This document shows, piece by piece, positions 52,435 through 60,874 of a DNA stretch of 64,000 nt (positions within the stretch are counted from its first letter, which is position 1; every line of letters starts with the position of its first letter). A program made the position numbers and the translations under genes. Source of the stretch: Anderseniella sp963787895 (GTDB lineage Bacteria; Pseudomonadota; Alphaproteobacteria; Rhizobiales; Aestuariivirgaceae); contig CAWBEX010000007.1 in assembly GCA_963787895.1 (NCBI GenBank), positions 434,001 to 498,000 on the forward strand. The letters are read 5' to 3'. The notes under the pieces are model-generated. The model was not told the origin of the DNA. It saw only the letters and a list, made by a program, of their open reading frames with translations, and did not search any database.

Positions 52435-52543
52435 GCCGTGCGCGATCCTCGAACAACGATCCCGAATCTTGCCTGACACGGATTGGTGGCGTGCACCACC
52501 CGATTCACGGGTGTTGTCTCGGGCAATGACAGTGGCTGGAAGA

Positions 52544-53884
52544 TCAGGCTGCTCTCGCTGCATTGAGCGCCGCATTGATTGCCGCATTGAGCTTGTCGAC
52601 GATCTCGCCGACATGTTCTTCTTCAATGATGAATGGAGGAGCCAGCAGAATGTGATCGCCGGCAAGACCATCAACCGTGCCGCCCATCGGGTAACACAAG
52701 AGGCCGTCAGCGAGCGCACGTTTTTTGATGTCGGCATGCAGCTTCAACGACGGGTCAAATGGTTGCTTGGTGTTCTTGTCGGCAACAAGTTCAATTCCGA
52801 TGAACAGGCCGCGTCCGCGCACATCACCCACATTGGAATGCTGGCCAAACCTGGCTTCAAGTGCAGATTTCAGCTTTGCTCCCATGGTGTTGACATTGGC
52901 CAGCAGATCCATGCGCTCCATTTCCTGCAACACGGCGACACCCGCAGCACACGCTGCCGGATGGCCCAGATAAGTATGTCCATGCTGGAAGAACCCCGAG
53001 CCCTTCTCGATGGCAGAATATATCTGCGCTGAACACAGCAGCGCGCCGATGGGCTGGATGCCTGCCCCAAGCCCCTTTGCAATACACACCATGTCTGGCG
53101 CAATGCCTTCTGCCTCGCTGGCAAACAGCGTGCCACAGCGCCCCATGCCGCACATCACTTCGTCGAGGATGAGCAGCACTCCATACCTGTCGCAGATATC
53201 GCGTACCCGCTTGAAGTATCCTGCCTCCGCCGCCACGGCACCAAGCGTTGCCCCTACGACCGGTTCGACGATGAAGGCCGCCACAGAGTCTTCGCCAAGC
53301 TCCCGGATTTTCTCTTCCAGCTGGTTTGCCATACGCAACCCGTAAGCCTCAGGTGCCTCACCATCTTCGGCCCAGCGATAGTAGTAGCAAGGATCGATGT
53401 GATGCATGGCGGCAATCAGGAAGGGCTCGAATTGTTTCCGCCGCCAACGGTTCCCGCCTGCTGCAAGCGCGCCCAGGGTGTTGCCGTGGTAGCTCTGCCA
53501 TCGTGCAATGATGTGGCGCCGGTTGGGTTCACCCTTTTCAAGGAAATACTGGCGGGCAAGTTTCATGGCCGCCTCTGTGGATTCCGATCCACCGGAAACG
53601 AAATAGACCCGCTCGATGCCTGCCGGTGCCCGCTCGATCAGCATGTCGGCAAGTTGCTCTGCAGGCTCGGATGTGAAGAAGCTTGTGTGCGCCCAGGCCA
53701 GCTTGTCGAGCTGCGACTTTACCGCTTCACGTACCACATCGTTGGAATGGCCAAGACAGGAAACTGCTGCCCCGCCGCTGGCGTCGAGGTACCGCTTGCC
53801 GGTGCTGTCAATGATGTATGGGCCATCTCCGGCAACCGCGGTTGCTGTGCGGATTTTCGTGTGCCGGGGAAAAACATGTGACAT
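52544..53884 (-). CDS. Class III aminotransferase (PLP-dependent, omega-amino acid type)
   Basis: 446 residues. Fold type I with the PLP Lys in CIAKGLGAGIQPIGA, the Asp in LILDEVMCGMGRCGT, and SGGSESTEAAMKLARQY for phosphate binding. Members transaminate omega-amino acids, diamines, beta-alanine or taurine with pyruvate or 2-oxoglutarate. ATG 53884 follows GAGG by 8 bases. It is last in an operon with pcaH, pcaG and a BKACE gene. In that company it might act on a beta-amino acid whose keto product is a BKACE substrate. Confidence 0.88.
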   Translation of the reverse strand: MSHVFPRHTKIRTATAVAGDGPYIIDSTGKRYLDASGGAAVSCLGHSNDVVREAVKSQLDKLAWAHTSFFTSEPAEQLADMLIERAPAGIERVYFVSGGSESTEAAMKLARQYFLEKGEPNRRHIIARWQSYHGNTLGALAAGGNRWRRKQFEPFLIAAMHHIDPCYYYRWAEDGEAPEAYGLRMANQLEEKIRELGEDSVAAFIVEPVVGATLGAVAAEAGYFKRVRDICDRYGVLLILDEVMCGMGRCGTLFASEAEGIAPDMVCIAKGLGAGIQPIGALLCSAQIYSAIEKGSGFFQHGHTYLGHPAACAAGVAVLQEMERMDLLANVNTMGAKLKSALEARFGQHSNVGDVRGRGLFIGIELVADKNTKQPFDPSLKLHADIKKRALADGLLCYPMGGTVDGLAGDHILLAPPFIIEEEHVGEIVDKLNAAINAALNAARAA

Positions 53885-53895
53885 TGATTGCGCCT

Positions 53896-54729
53896 CTAAG
53901 CGGCCAGTGGAAGTTGCAGGATGTTGCGCGCTTGCTGCCAGGTGGCAACGGGGCGGTCGTACTTGTCGCAAAGTTCCGCCGTGCGCTTCACCAGTGCGGC
54001 GTTTGACGGCGCAAGTGTATTGCGGTCAAGCCGCACATTGTCTTCAAGGCCGGTGCGTGCATGACCTCCTGCTGCAATACACCATTCGTTGAGTACTATC
54101 TGGTTCTGCGCAATGCCGGCCCCGCACCATTTCGCATCCGGTGCCAGCCTGTTCAGCGTTTTGACATAAAAGTCGAACACTTCCTTGTCGACTGGCATGG
54201 CATTCTTCACCCCCATGACGAACTGTACATATAGCGGGCCTTTGAGGCGGCCATCTTCCACCATCTTAACTGCCTGAAAAATGTGTGATAAATCAAAGGC
54301 TTCAATCTCAGGCTTGACTCGATAAGTCAGCATTTCGGAAGCCAGCCAGTCCACCAGGTCGGGCGAGTTCTCATAAATACGGGTCGGGAAGTTGTTCGAT
54401 CCGACAGTCAGCGACGCCATGTCCGGCTTGAGTGGCAACATGCCGCCGCGCTCGCGTCCTGCGCCCGAGCGGCCACCTGTTGAATACTGTATGATCATGC
54501 CCGGGCAGTGCTTGCGCAACCCTTCGCCAAGGCGGGCAAATTTTTCTGGATCGGAACTCGGCGTTTCGTCGTCGTTGCGCACGTGACAATGAGCAATCGA
54601 TGCGCCTGCCTCGAAGGCTTCCTGGGTCGACTCGATCTGTTCGTTGACAGTGATCGGTACAGCCGGGTTCGCAGCCTTGGTTGGTACCGAACCGGTAATG
54701 GCAACGCAGATGATGCAGGGCTCAGGCAT
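53896..54729 (-). CDS. BKACE family beta-keto acid cleavage enzyme (DUF849)
   Basis: 277 residues. Zn-dependent TIM-barrel enzyme that condenses a beta-keto acid with acetyl-CoA and splits it into acetoacetate plus a new CoA ester. Metal ligands H47-C-H49 and E229 (GLEDNVRL) are in place, and the acetyl-CoA-side GGRSGAGRERGG segment is conserved. The prototype is 3-keto-5-aminohexanoate cleavage enzyme of lysine fermentation, but the family acts on many beta-keto acids. Because it lies 9 bases after pcaG, beta-ketoadipate is an attractive substrate, yielding acetoacetate and succinyl-CoA. This is an inference from context. Confidence 0.85.
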   Translation of the reverse strand: MPEPCIICVAITGSVPTKAANPAVPITVNEQIESTQEAFEAGASIAHCHVRNDDETPSSDPEKFARLGEGLRKHCPGMIIQYSTGGRSGAGRERGGMLPLKPDMASLTVGSNNFPTRIYENSPDLVDWLASEMLTYRVKPEIEAFDLSHIFQAVKMVEDGRLKGPLYVQFVMGVKNAMPVDKEVFDFYVKTLNRLAPDAKWCGAGIAQNQIVLNEWCIAAGGHARTGLEDNVRLDRNTLAPSNAALVKRTAELCDKYDRPVATWQQARNILQLPLAA

Positions 54730-54738
54730 TCGTACTCC

Positions 54739-55305
54739 TCACATATCAAAGAAAACGGTTTCGTTGTTGCCTTGTAGCACGATGTCAAATCTGTAGGTGC
54801 TGTTGGATAATGCATCAGGGTGCGCCAGCAATGTTTCACGTCCCTCCTTGATCAGCGCCAACACAGGGTCTGCTGCATTGGCATCTGCCTCGTCAGCAAA
54901 GTACATGCGTGTTTGCAGTTGAATGTTTATGCCGCGTGCGAAAACCATCACCGTCACATGAGGGGCCTGCGCTGACCCGTCGACCCAGGCAACGCTGCCC
55001 GGCTTCACGGTTTCAAACCTGAACCTTCCTGTTTCGAAGTCGGTGTGCGAACGTGCGAACCCACGTGCATCACTGGAGAATGCTCCCGCGGAATCTGCTT
55101 GCCATATCTCGACCAGCGCATCCTTGACGGTCTCTCCCGCTCCGTCGCGAACAATACCTGTGATGACAATGGGGGTGCCGCCCTCAAGTCCAGTGTTTGC
55201 GCTGATGCCATAATGCGGCACGTCAATGCCGGCGGCTTCGGGAATGAGACCGATGTGGAGGTAAGGGCCGGCAGTTTGTGAAGGGGTCTCCTTGAGCGCC
55301 TTCAT
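54739..55305 (-). CDS. pcaG: Protocatechuate 3,4-dioxygenase alpha subunit
   Basis: 188 residues. Intradiol dioxygenase alpha chain: starts KETPSQTAGPYLHIGL, carries DALVEIWQAD and the VKPGSV segment, and lacks the iron ligands, as expected for PcaG. It pairs with PcaH to cleave protocatechuate to beta-carboxy-cis,cis-muconate. Its start overlaps the pcaH stop (TGATG), a standard coupling of the two chains. The alpha chain forms the shared active-site wall. Confidence 0.92.
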   Translation of the reverse strand: MKALKETPSQTAGPYLHIGLIPEAAGIDVPHYGISANTGLEGGTPIVITGIVRDGAGETVKDALVEIWQADSAGAFSSDARGFARSHTDFETGRFRFETVKPGSVAWVDGSAQAPHVTVMVFARGINIQLQTRMYFADEADANAADPVLALIKEGRETLLAHPDALSNSTYRFDIVLQGNNETVFFDM

Positions 55306-56030
55306 CAGCCGTGCTCCTTGTCCGTGGGAGTCTGATTGCGCCCGCGCAGCACAATGTCAAAGGTATAGGCGAGGGCGTCAAATGGCACGGCATTGTCGAG
55401 GTCGAGCTTTGCCACCATGGCGTCCACGGCTTTGGGGTCGCTCACCGAGTTGACGATAGCGCAATGCCTGATAAGTGGGTCGCCTTCAAAGTAGAACTGG
55501 GTAATCAAACGCTGGGCAAACGATGTGCCGAACAGCGACAGGTGGATGTGGGCCGGACGCCATGCAGGGCCATTGTTCGGGAAAGGGTAGGGGCCGGGTC
55601 TGATCGTGCGAAATGAATACCGGCCATCTGCGTCCGAAAGGCAGCGTCCGTAGCCTGAAAAATTCTCATCCAGTGGGGCCAGGTAGCCATCCCGCACGTG
55701 GCGATACCGTCCGCCTGCATTGGCTTGCCAGATCTCGATCAACACACCGGGTTGCGGGCGAGCATACTCGTCAAGTATTCGGCCCGATACGATTATACGC
55801 TCCCCGGCCGGATCTGCGTTGACTTTCGCATTGCTGAGCAGATCCGCATCATGTTCACCCAGCAGATTTTGGCCGAACACCGGGCCAGACACTTCGCTCA
55901 GCGATGGCGGCATTTGCAACAGCGCACGCTTTGGTGAACGCAGCACCGATGAATGGTAAGCAGGTGTCAGCGCCTTTGGGTGCCAGTTGCGCTCGCGCGG
56001 CAGGAATTCGGGTTCGGAACTTGTAGCCAT
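55305..56030 (-). CDS. pcaH: Protocatechuate 3,4-dioxygenase beta subunit
   Basis: 241 residues. Holds the non-heme Fe(III) site: Tyr in GRYRHVRDGYLAPLD, Tyr in PGPYPFPNN, and two His in WRPAHIHLSLFG. All four ligands are visible, so the enzyme should be active. The N-terminal PcaH-specific segment (RERNWHPKALTPAYHSSVLRS) is present. ATG 56030 is chosen; the open frame runs 15 codons further without a better site. No pcaB, pcaC, pcaD, pcaI, pcaJ or pcaF lies in this window, so the rest of the pathway must be elsewhere or be replaced in part by the BKACE enzyme downstream. Confidence 0.93.
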   Translation of the reverse strand: MATSSEPEFLPRERNWHPKALTPAYHSSVLRSPKRALLQMPPSLSEVSGPVFGQNLLGEHDADLLSNAKVNADPAGERIIVSGRILDEYARPQPGVLIEIWQANAGGRYRHVRDGYLAPLDENFSGYGRCLSDADGRYSFRTIRPGPYPFPNNGPAWRPAHIHLSLFGTSFAQRLITQFYFEGDPLIRHCAIVNSVSDPKAVDAMVAKLDLDNAVPFDALAYTFDIVLRGRNQTPTDKEHG

Positions 56031-56113
56031 GACTCTGGATAGCAGTGAACGTGTATTGCCACCAGTGTTGCACAAGCGCCGTGCCAGTCAACCGGATTGC
56101 GCCAAGAGCCGAA

Positions 56114-56233
56114 TTATTGGTCAGCTTCCGGCCACTTCCTGCGCGGGACAAAATGCAGGCTGATCCCCAAAACAATCAGAAGCACGATGATGGCAATTAT
56201 AACAACGTCAGAAGTGCCGAATGTGTGCAACAT
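56114..56233 (-). CDS. Very small single-span membrane protein (39 residues)
   Basis: ATG 56233 to TAA 56114 encodes 39 residues: a short polar N-terminus (MLHTFGTSD), a continuous hydrophobic segment (VVIIAIIVLLIVLGISLHFV), then a basic/polar tail RRKWPEADQ. The positive-inside pattern predicts the tail in the cytoplasm. A CTGGAG site lies 10 bases upstream. The start-span-charged-tail structure with no rare-codon oddities makes it a credible gene. It lies in an otherwise empty gap between pcaH and the next small gene. Confidence 0.6.
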   Translation of the reverse strand: MLHTFGTSDVVIIAIIVLLIVLGISLHFVPRRKWPEADQ

Positions 56234-56312
56234 TTGGCGGATACTCCAGGGAAGGAAAATTACTTGCAGTTACGACCGCACCCGGTTTGCTGCCGGATGC
56301 GGTTGGATTTGT

Positions 56313-56597
56313 CTAGTTTTCAGCAGCCAGTGACTGGCGCGCCGAAGTAGCATTGTCTGAAGCAGCCACCAGGTCGCCCTTGGTGCAGTTGTCATGCAAT
56401 GCCTTGATAGAGGCCTCAGCTTCACTCAGCTGATCTTGCGGCAGCGAAGCCTTGCTTGATTCCAGTGTGCCTTCAAGTGTCTTGGCAATGCCGTGACACT
56501 GTTCAGCAGACTTGATCTGGTAGTCGTCAGCAGCATGCGCAAGTGAAATGCCCGCCAAGAGGGCGAGCGAAACCGCAAAAGTACGGCGCATCTTCAT
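56313..56597 (-). CDS. Small secreted protein, function unknown
   Basis: 94 residues with a Sec signal peptide (MKMRR, core TFAVSLALLAGISLA, cleavage after AHA near residue 22). The mature part is helical and acidic, with two Cys about 44 residues apart (EQCHG and DNCTK) that could form a disulfide. Composition resembles small periplasmic helical proteins. ATG 56597 follows CCGGAG by 5 bases. It is divergent from the MFS gene, with a 106-base gap that holds both promoters. Confidence 0.7.
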   Translation of the reverse strand: MKMRRTFAVSLALLAGISLAHAADDYQIKSAEQCHGIAKTLEGTLESSKASLPQDQLSEAEASIKALHDNCTKGDLVAASDNATSARQSLAAEN

Positions 56598-56703
56598 TAA
56601 TCTCCGGAAAGAATATGCCTTATGGCAGCAGTGCTGATTTGCTCCCGGATTGTGGTGTAATGTAGACGAAAACCTTGCCTGCCAAAGAATTTTGGAAGCC
56701 ATC

Positions 56704-57891
56704 ATGACAACTGCTCAACTATCCATTTGGCCGCGTATATGGGCGGTGTTTCTGACCGGCGTCGCTGCGGCGTTTCTGGTCGGAAAGGCGCCAGCCGCGC
56801 TGCCCTTGTTGCGTGAAGAAATGAACCTGAGTCTGTTTCAGGCGGGGCTCGTTATTTCCATGTTTTCACTGGTGGCAGCCGTTTTCGGATGCATGCTGGG
56901 GGCCATGTCTGACCGCCATGGCCAGTTGCGTTTGGCGCTTTCGGGGCTTGTTGTGGCCGCGTTGGCTGGTGTGGCGGGTGCGCTGGCTGAAACCGCATTT
57001 ACGCTCATTGCAACGCGAGTGGCTGAAGGCATCGGTTTTTTCATGATGTCGGTATCGTTGCCTGGGCTCATCATGCTGCTGGCTGATGACAAGAAGCGCC
57101 AAACCGCCATGGGCCTGTGGGGTGCCTACTTGCCATTGGGAGCCGGGCTGGTCCTGCTGGCCGGCGGTTTCATCATCTCGCAGCTGGGCTGGCGTGGCCT
57201 CTGGTTGATGATCTCGGCTATATATGTGCTGTGTCTTGCCTTGCTGGTGTGGGCATCTCCGCGCAGGAAGCTTGATAGCCATGCACAATCTGGTGGACGC
57301 ATCAAGGTGGTTTTGAAAACATCCGGAGCAGTGCTCCTCGCGCTGGTTTTTGGCCTCTACTCCGGCCAGTACATGGCCGTCACCAGTTTTGTGCCGCTCA
57401 TACTGGTGGAGCGTGCCGGCTGGGAACTTGCGCCTGCAGCAGCAATTGGCGCTCTTGTCATGGTTGCCAACACCATTGGCAACGTGGCTGCCGGCCTGTT
57501 GCTGGACAGGGGCGTAGTTCGGCGCGTGCTGATCCTGATTGCTGCTGCGATGATGGCTGCCGGTGCCGTTGTTGTCATGAGTGAAGCGCTGCCGGTGCCA
57601 ACGCGCATAGCTGGTGCGCTGCTGTTTTCCAGTTTCGGAGGCTTGATACCCGGTTCGCTGTTTGCCGGCGTGGCCCGCCATGCGCCCAGCCCGGCGCATG
57701 TGTCAACTGTGAATGGCCTTATGCTGCAAGGCGTTGCCATCGGCCAGCTTGTAGGGCCTGCCGTGACCACATGGCTGGTGTCTCACGGCGATGGTACATG
57801 GAACGTGTCGTTGTTCTACCTGCTACCCATGGCTGCCCTGACTGGTCTGGCGGGCGTCATGCTTGGCAGGCTAGAGCGAAATCAGCTGTGA
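56704..57891 (+). CDS. MFS transporter
   Basis: 395 residues, 12 predicted spans. The MFS signature between spans 2 and 3 is GAMSDRHGQLRLALSG, and the proline/glycine-rich span 5-6 block (GAYLPLGAGLVLLAGGFII) is normal. It resembles CynX/NarK-like and general drug or aromatic-acid exporters; the substrate is not readable. The product starts at ATG 56704, with a longer open frame upstream lacking a good site. Its 3' end overlaps the convergent gph gene by 10 bases. Confidence 0.85.
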   Translation: MTTAQLSIWPRIWAVFLTGVAAAFLVGKAPAALPLLREEMNLSLFQAGLVISMFSLVAAVFGCMLGAMSDRHGQLRLALSGLVVAALAGVAGALAETAFTLIATRVAEGIGFFMMSVSLPGLIMLLADDKKRQTAMGLWGAYLPLGAGLVLLAGGFIISQLGWRGLWLMISAIYVLCLALLVWASPRRKLDSHAQSGGRIKVVLKTSGAVLLALVFGLYSGQYMAVTSFVPLILVERAGWELAPAAAIGALVMVANTIGNVAAGLLLDRGVVRRVLILIAAAMMAAGAVVVMSEALPVPTRIAGALLFSSFGGLIPGSLFAGVARHAPSPAHVSTVNGLMLQGVAIGQLVGPAVTTWLVSHGDGTWNVSLFYLLPMAALTGLAGVMLGRLERNQL

Positions 57892-58559
57892 GCAGCGAAA
57901 CGCTGGTTCAGGATCGGCAGTATCTCGTCAAAGTGGTCGACAACATGATCCGGGGAATATTCCGAGACATGCGTGTCGGTGTAACCAAAGCTCACGGCGA
58001 TTACCGGAACCCCGGCGGCCTGCGCGGTGCGGATGTCAGTGGCAGAGTCGCCGATCATCACTGCTTCAGAGCGTGAAGATGCCGCCGCCTTTATGGCTGC
58101 GTCCAGTGGCCTGGGATCAGGTTTGGCGATGCCCGTCGTGTCTGGTCCAATGATGGCTGAGAAATAGTGGTCCATGCCAAGCTCGCCAATAAGCCTTACT
58201 GACAATCGCTCCAGTTTGTTGGTGCATACCGCCAGGCCCACGTCGCGCCCCTTGAGTTCATCAAGAAGCGTAATCACACCCGGATAGGGTTTCGACAGAG
58301 CGGCAATGTTGGCCGCATAATGGTCGATGAACTGGCGAAACAGTATGTCAATCAGGTCAGCGCGAACAGGCTCGCCGGTGCGTTCAAAGCCGCGTTCAAT
58401 AAGCTTCTTGGCGCCCATGCCCACCATTTCATAGATGTCCTCCAGCGAAACCTCATGGCGACCATGTGCGCTTAGAACATGGTTCGTCGCCCGCCACAGG
58501 TCGGGGGCGGTATCCACGAGTGTTCCATCAAGGTCGAATATGACGGCAGGTCTGGGCAT
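57882..58559 (-). CDS. gph: Phosphoglycolate phosphatase (HAD superfamily)
   Basis: 225 residues. The HAD motif I nucleophile region is VIFDLDGTLVDTAPDL at the N-terminus, motif II has TNKLERLSVRL, and motif IV is MIGDSATDIRTA. The cap domain after motif I identifies the Gph group that removes phosphate from 2-phosphoglycolate. ATG 58559 gives the normal N-terminus; the frame extends 16 codons upstream. In alphaproteobacteria gph commonly sits near rpiA and gor, as here, though here it points away from them. Confidence 0.86.
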   Translation of the reverse strand: MPRPAVIFDLDGTLVDTAPDLWRATNHVLSAHGRHEVSLEDIYEMVGMGAKKLIERGFERTGEPVRADLIDILFRQFIDHYAANIAALSKPYPGVITLLDELKGRDVGLAVCTNKLERLSVRLIGELGMDHYFSAIIGPDTTGIAKPDPRPLDAAIKAAASSRSEAVMIGDSATDIRTAQAAGVPVIAVSFGYTDTHVSEYSPDHVVDHFDEILPILNQRFAAHS

Positions 58560-58702
58560 CCTCTGGTTCTCATCTGGGAATTGAAACTTGTGCGCAAAGG
58601 TATGCACTCACCTCACAACTCATGCAACCTGATCTGTCTTGGAGCATGTGGCCAGCCGTGCTACACCGCGAACAATATTTTCGTCAGTGAGGAGGCTCCG
58701 CA

Positions 58703-60172
58703 ATGGACGCAATCAAGACACAAGCACTTCGTGATATCCTGAAAGACAAATCCCTGCTCAAGGAACAGTGCTATATTGACGGCAAATGGGTAGGCGGAAA
58801 GGATACAATCGAGGTAACCAATCCGGCCTCCGGCGATGTCATAGCCTCGGTGCCAAAGCTTGGCGCAAAGGAAACGAAACAGGCCATCGAGGCTGCACAA
58901 AGCGCCATGAAGGGTTGGGCTGCAAAAACCGCCAAGGAGCGCTCCAATATTCTGCGCGCCTGGTACAACCTGATGATGGCCAACCAGGAAGATCTTGCCC
59001 AGATCATGACCGCAGAGCAGGGCAAGCCTCTGGCTGAATCGCGCGGTGAGATTGGTTATGGAGCTTCGTTCATCGAATTCTTCGCCGAGGAAGCCAAGCG
59101 CATCAACGGCGAAACAATTCCCAGCCACAAGGCTGATGCCCGTATCGTTGTGGTGCGCCAGCCGGTTGGCGTATGTGGCGCAATAACGCCATGGAATTTC
59201 CCCAATGCCATGATCACCCGGAAGGCCGGTCCGGCGCTCGCTGTCGGCTGCACCATGGTCATCAAGCCTGCATCGGAAACGCCACTGTCTGCACTGGCGC
59301 TGTGTGAGCTGGCCGAGCGTGCAGGCATCCCGGCAGGCGTGCTCAGCGTCGTGACCGGCAAGGCATCCGAGATCGGCGGCGAACTGACCTCCAACCCTAT
59401 CGTCAAGATGCTGACCTTCACTGGTTCCACCGAAATCGGCAAGATCTTGATGGAACAGTGCTCAGCGACAGTGAAAAAGGTGGGGATGGAGCTTGGCGGC
59501 AATGCGCCATTTATCGTCTTCGATGATGCCGACCTGGACGCTGCAGTGGCGGGAGCGATGGCATCCAAGTACCGCAATGCCGGCCAGACCTGCGTATGTG
59601 CCAACCGGCTGCTGGTACAGGATGGCGTTTATGACAAGTTCGCTGACAAACTGAAGGCAGCCGTTGAGAAGATGAAGGTTGGCGATGGCACAAAAGATGG
59701 TGTCACCACGGGTCCGCTGATCAACAAGGCAGCCGTCGACAAGGTGCAGGAGCACATTCAGGACGCGCTCAGCAAGGGTGCAAAGATTGTCACCGGCGGA
59801 GAGGCTCTGGGGGGCAACTTCCATCAGCCGACCATCCTTCGCGATGTCACCACTCAGATGAAGGTGACAAGGGAAGAAACCTTTGGCCCCGTTGCACCGC
59901 TGTTCCGCTTCAAGACCGAAGAAGAAGCCATCCAGATGGCCAACGACACCGAGTTCGGTCTTGCCTGCTACTTCTACACCCGTGACATTGGTCGTGTGTG
60001 GCGTGTCGGTGAGGCTCTTGATTATGGCATCGTTGGCATCAACGAGGGCATCATTTCAACTGAAGTGGCCCCGTTCGGCGGCGTAAAGGAGAGTGGTATT
60101 GGCCGTGAAGGCTCGATCCACGGCACCGAGGAATACCTTGAAATGAAGTACATGCTGATGGGTGGCCTGTAG
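58703..60172 (+). CDS. NAD(P)-dependent succinate-semialdehyde dehydrogenase (aldehyde dehydrogenase family)
   Basis: 489 residues. Catalytic Cys C297 in AGQTCVCANR and the general base E263 in MELGG are present, with the cofactor-binding PWNFPNAMITRK and FTGSTEIGK. The close CVC motif (a second Cys two residues on) is typical of GabD-like succinate-semialdehyde dehydrogenases. They oxidise succinate semialdehyde to succinate at the end of the GABA and putrescine routes, in keeping with the polyamine-type importer and ornithine decarboxylase elsewhere in the window. GGAGG lies 8 bases upstream. rpiA follows within 2 bases. Confidence 0.86.
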   Translation: MDAIKTQALRDILKDKSLLKEQCYIDGKWVGGKDTIEVTNPASGDVIASVPKLGAKETKQAIEAAQSAMKGWAAKTAKERSNILRAWYNLMMANQEDLAQIMTAEQGKPLAESRGEIGYGASFIEFFAEEAKRINGETIPSHKADARIVVVRQPVGVCGAITPWNFPNAMITRKAGPALAVGCTMVIKPASETPLSALALCELAERAGIPAGVLSVVTGKASEIGGELTSNPIVKMLTFTGSTEIGKILMEQCSATVKKVGMELGGNAPFIVFDDADLDAAVAGAMASKYRNAGQTCVCANRLLVQDGVYDKFADKLKAAVEKMKVGDGTKDGVTTGPLINKAAVDKVQEHIQDALSKGAKIVTGGEALGGNFHQPTILRDVTTQMKVTREETFGPVAPLFRFKTEEEAIQMANDTEFGLACYFYTRDIGRVWRVGEALDYGIVGINEGIISTEVAPFGGVKESGIGREGSIHGTEEYLEMKYMLMGGL

Positions 60173-60174
60173 CA

Positions 60175-60867
60175 GTGACACCTGATGAGGCAAAGGAAGC
60201 CGCCGCGCGCGAGGCGTTGAAGCACGTGCGCGAAGGCATGAAACTGGGGTTGGGAACGGGTTCGACAGCCGCAAAATTCGTAGCAGGCTTGGGTGAGATG
60301 GTGGCAGACGGCCTGAATGTCGTCTGCGTGCCAACTTCTGAAGCAACCCGGGAACAGGCAGAGGCGCTCAACATTCCGCTTACCCGGCTGGATGACGAGC
60401 CCATACTGGACCTGACTGTTGACGGCGCTGACGAACTCGATGCCAGCCTTACCCTGATCAAGGGTGGTGGTGGTGCACTGCTGCGTGAAAAGATCGTGGC
60501 TTCGTCTTCGAAGCAGATGATTGTCATTGCTGACAGCACCAAGAAAGTGGAGACACTTGGCGCTTTTCCGTTGCCGGTGGAGATTGTGCCGTTTGGTGTG
60601 AAATCAACTGCCATGAAGCTGGAACATGCGGGCAAGTGGGCTGGCTGCGAAGGTGCGATGGCGCTGCGCATACGCGATGGCGAGCTGTTCGTCACAGACA
60701 ATGGCAACGTCATTATCGACTGCGCGTTCGGCAAAATTCCGGATGCACAGAAGCTGGCCTCGGTCATCTCGACAATTCCCGGCGTGGTCGATCACGGCTT
60801 GTTTATTGGCATGGCGGGTATTGCCATTCTAGGCGGCCCGGACGGTATCGAGGTTCTCGAAAGATAG
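60175..60867 (+). CDS. rpiA: Ribose-5-phosphate isomerase A
   Basis: 230 residues, GTG start 2 bases after the preceding stop. Interconverts ribose-5-phosphate and ribulose-5-phosphate in the pentose phosphate pathway. Conserved blocks: LGTGSTAAKFV, VDGADELD (with the catalytic Asp), and KGGGGALLREKIVA. The reading is unambiguous. The next gene, gor, begins 7 bases after the stop. Confidence 0.94.
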   Translation: MTPDEAKEAAAREALKHVREGMKLGLGTGSTAAKFVAGLGEMVADGLNVVCVPTSEATREQAEALNIPLTRLDDEPILDLTVDGADELDASLTLIKGGGGALLREKIVASSSKQMIVIADSTKKVETLGAFPLPVEIVPFGVKSTAMKLEHAGKWAGCEGAMALRIRDGELFVTDNGNVIIDCAFGKIPDAQKLASVISTIPGVVDHGLFIGMAGIAILGGPDGIEVLER

Positions 60868-60874
60868 GTTTGTG

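Noticed and set aside
51511..52737. 100-residue N-terminal extension of the DMT transporter at 51511
   Set aside because: Polar, unlike the family, and crosses the intergenic gap toward the aminotransferase gene; ATG 52434 gives the usual start.
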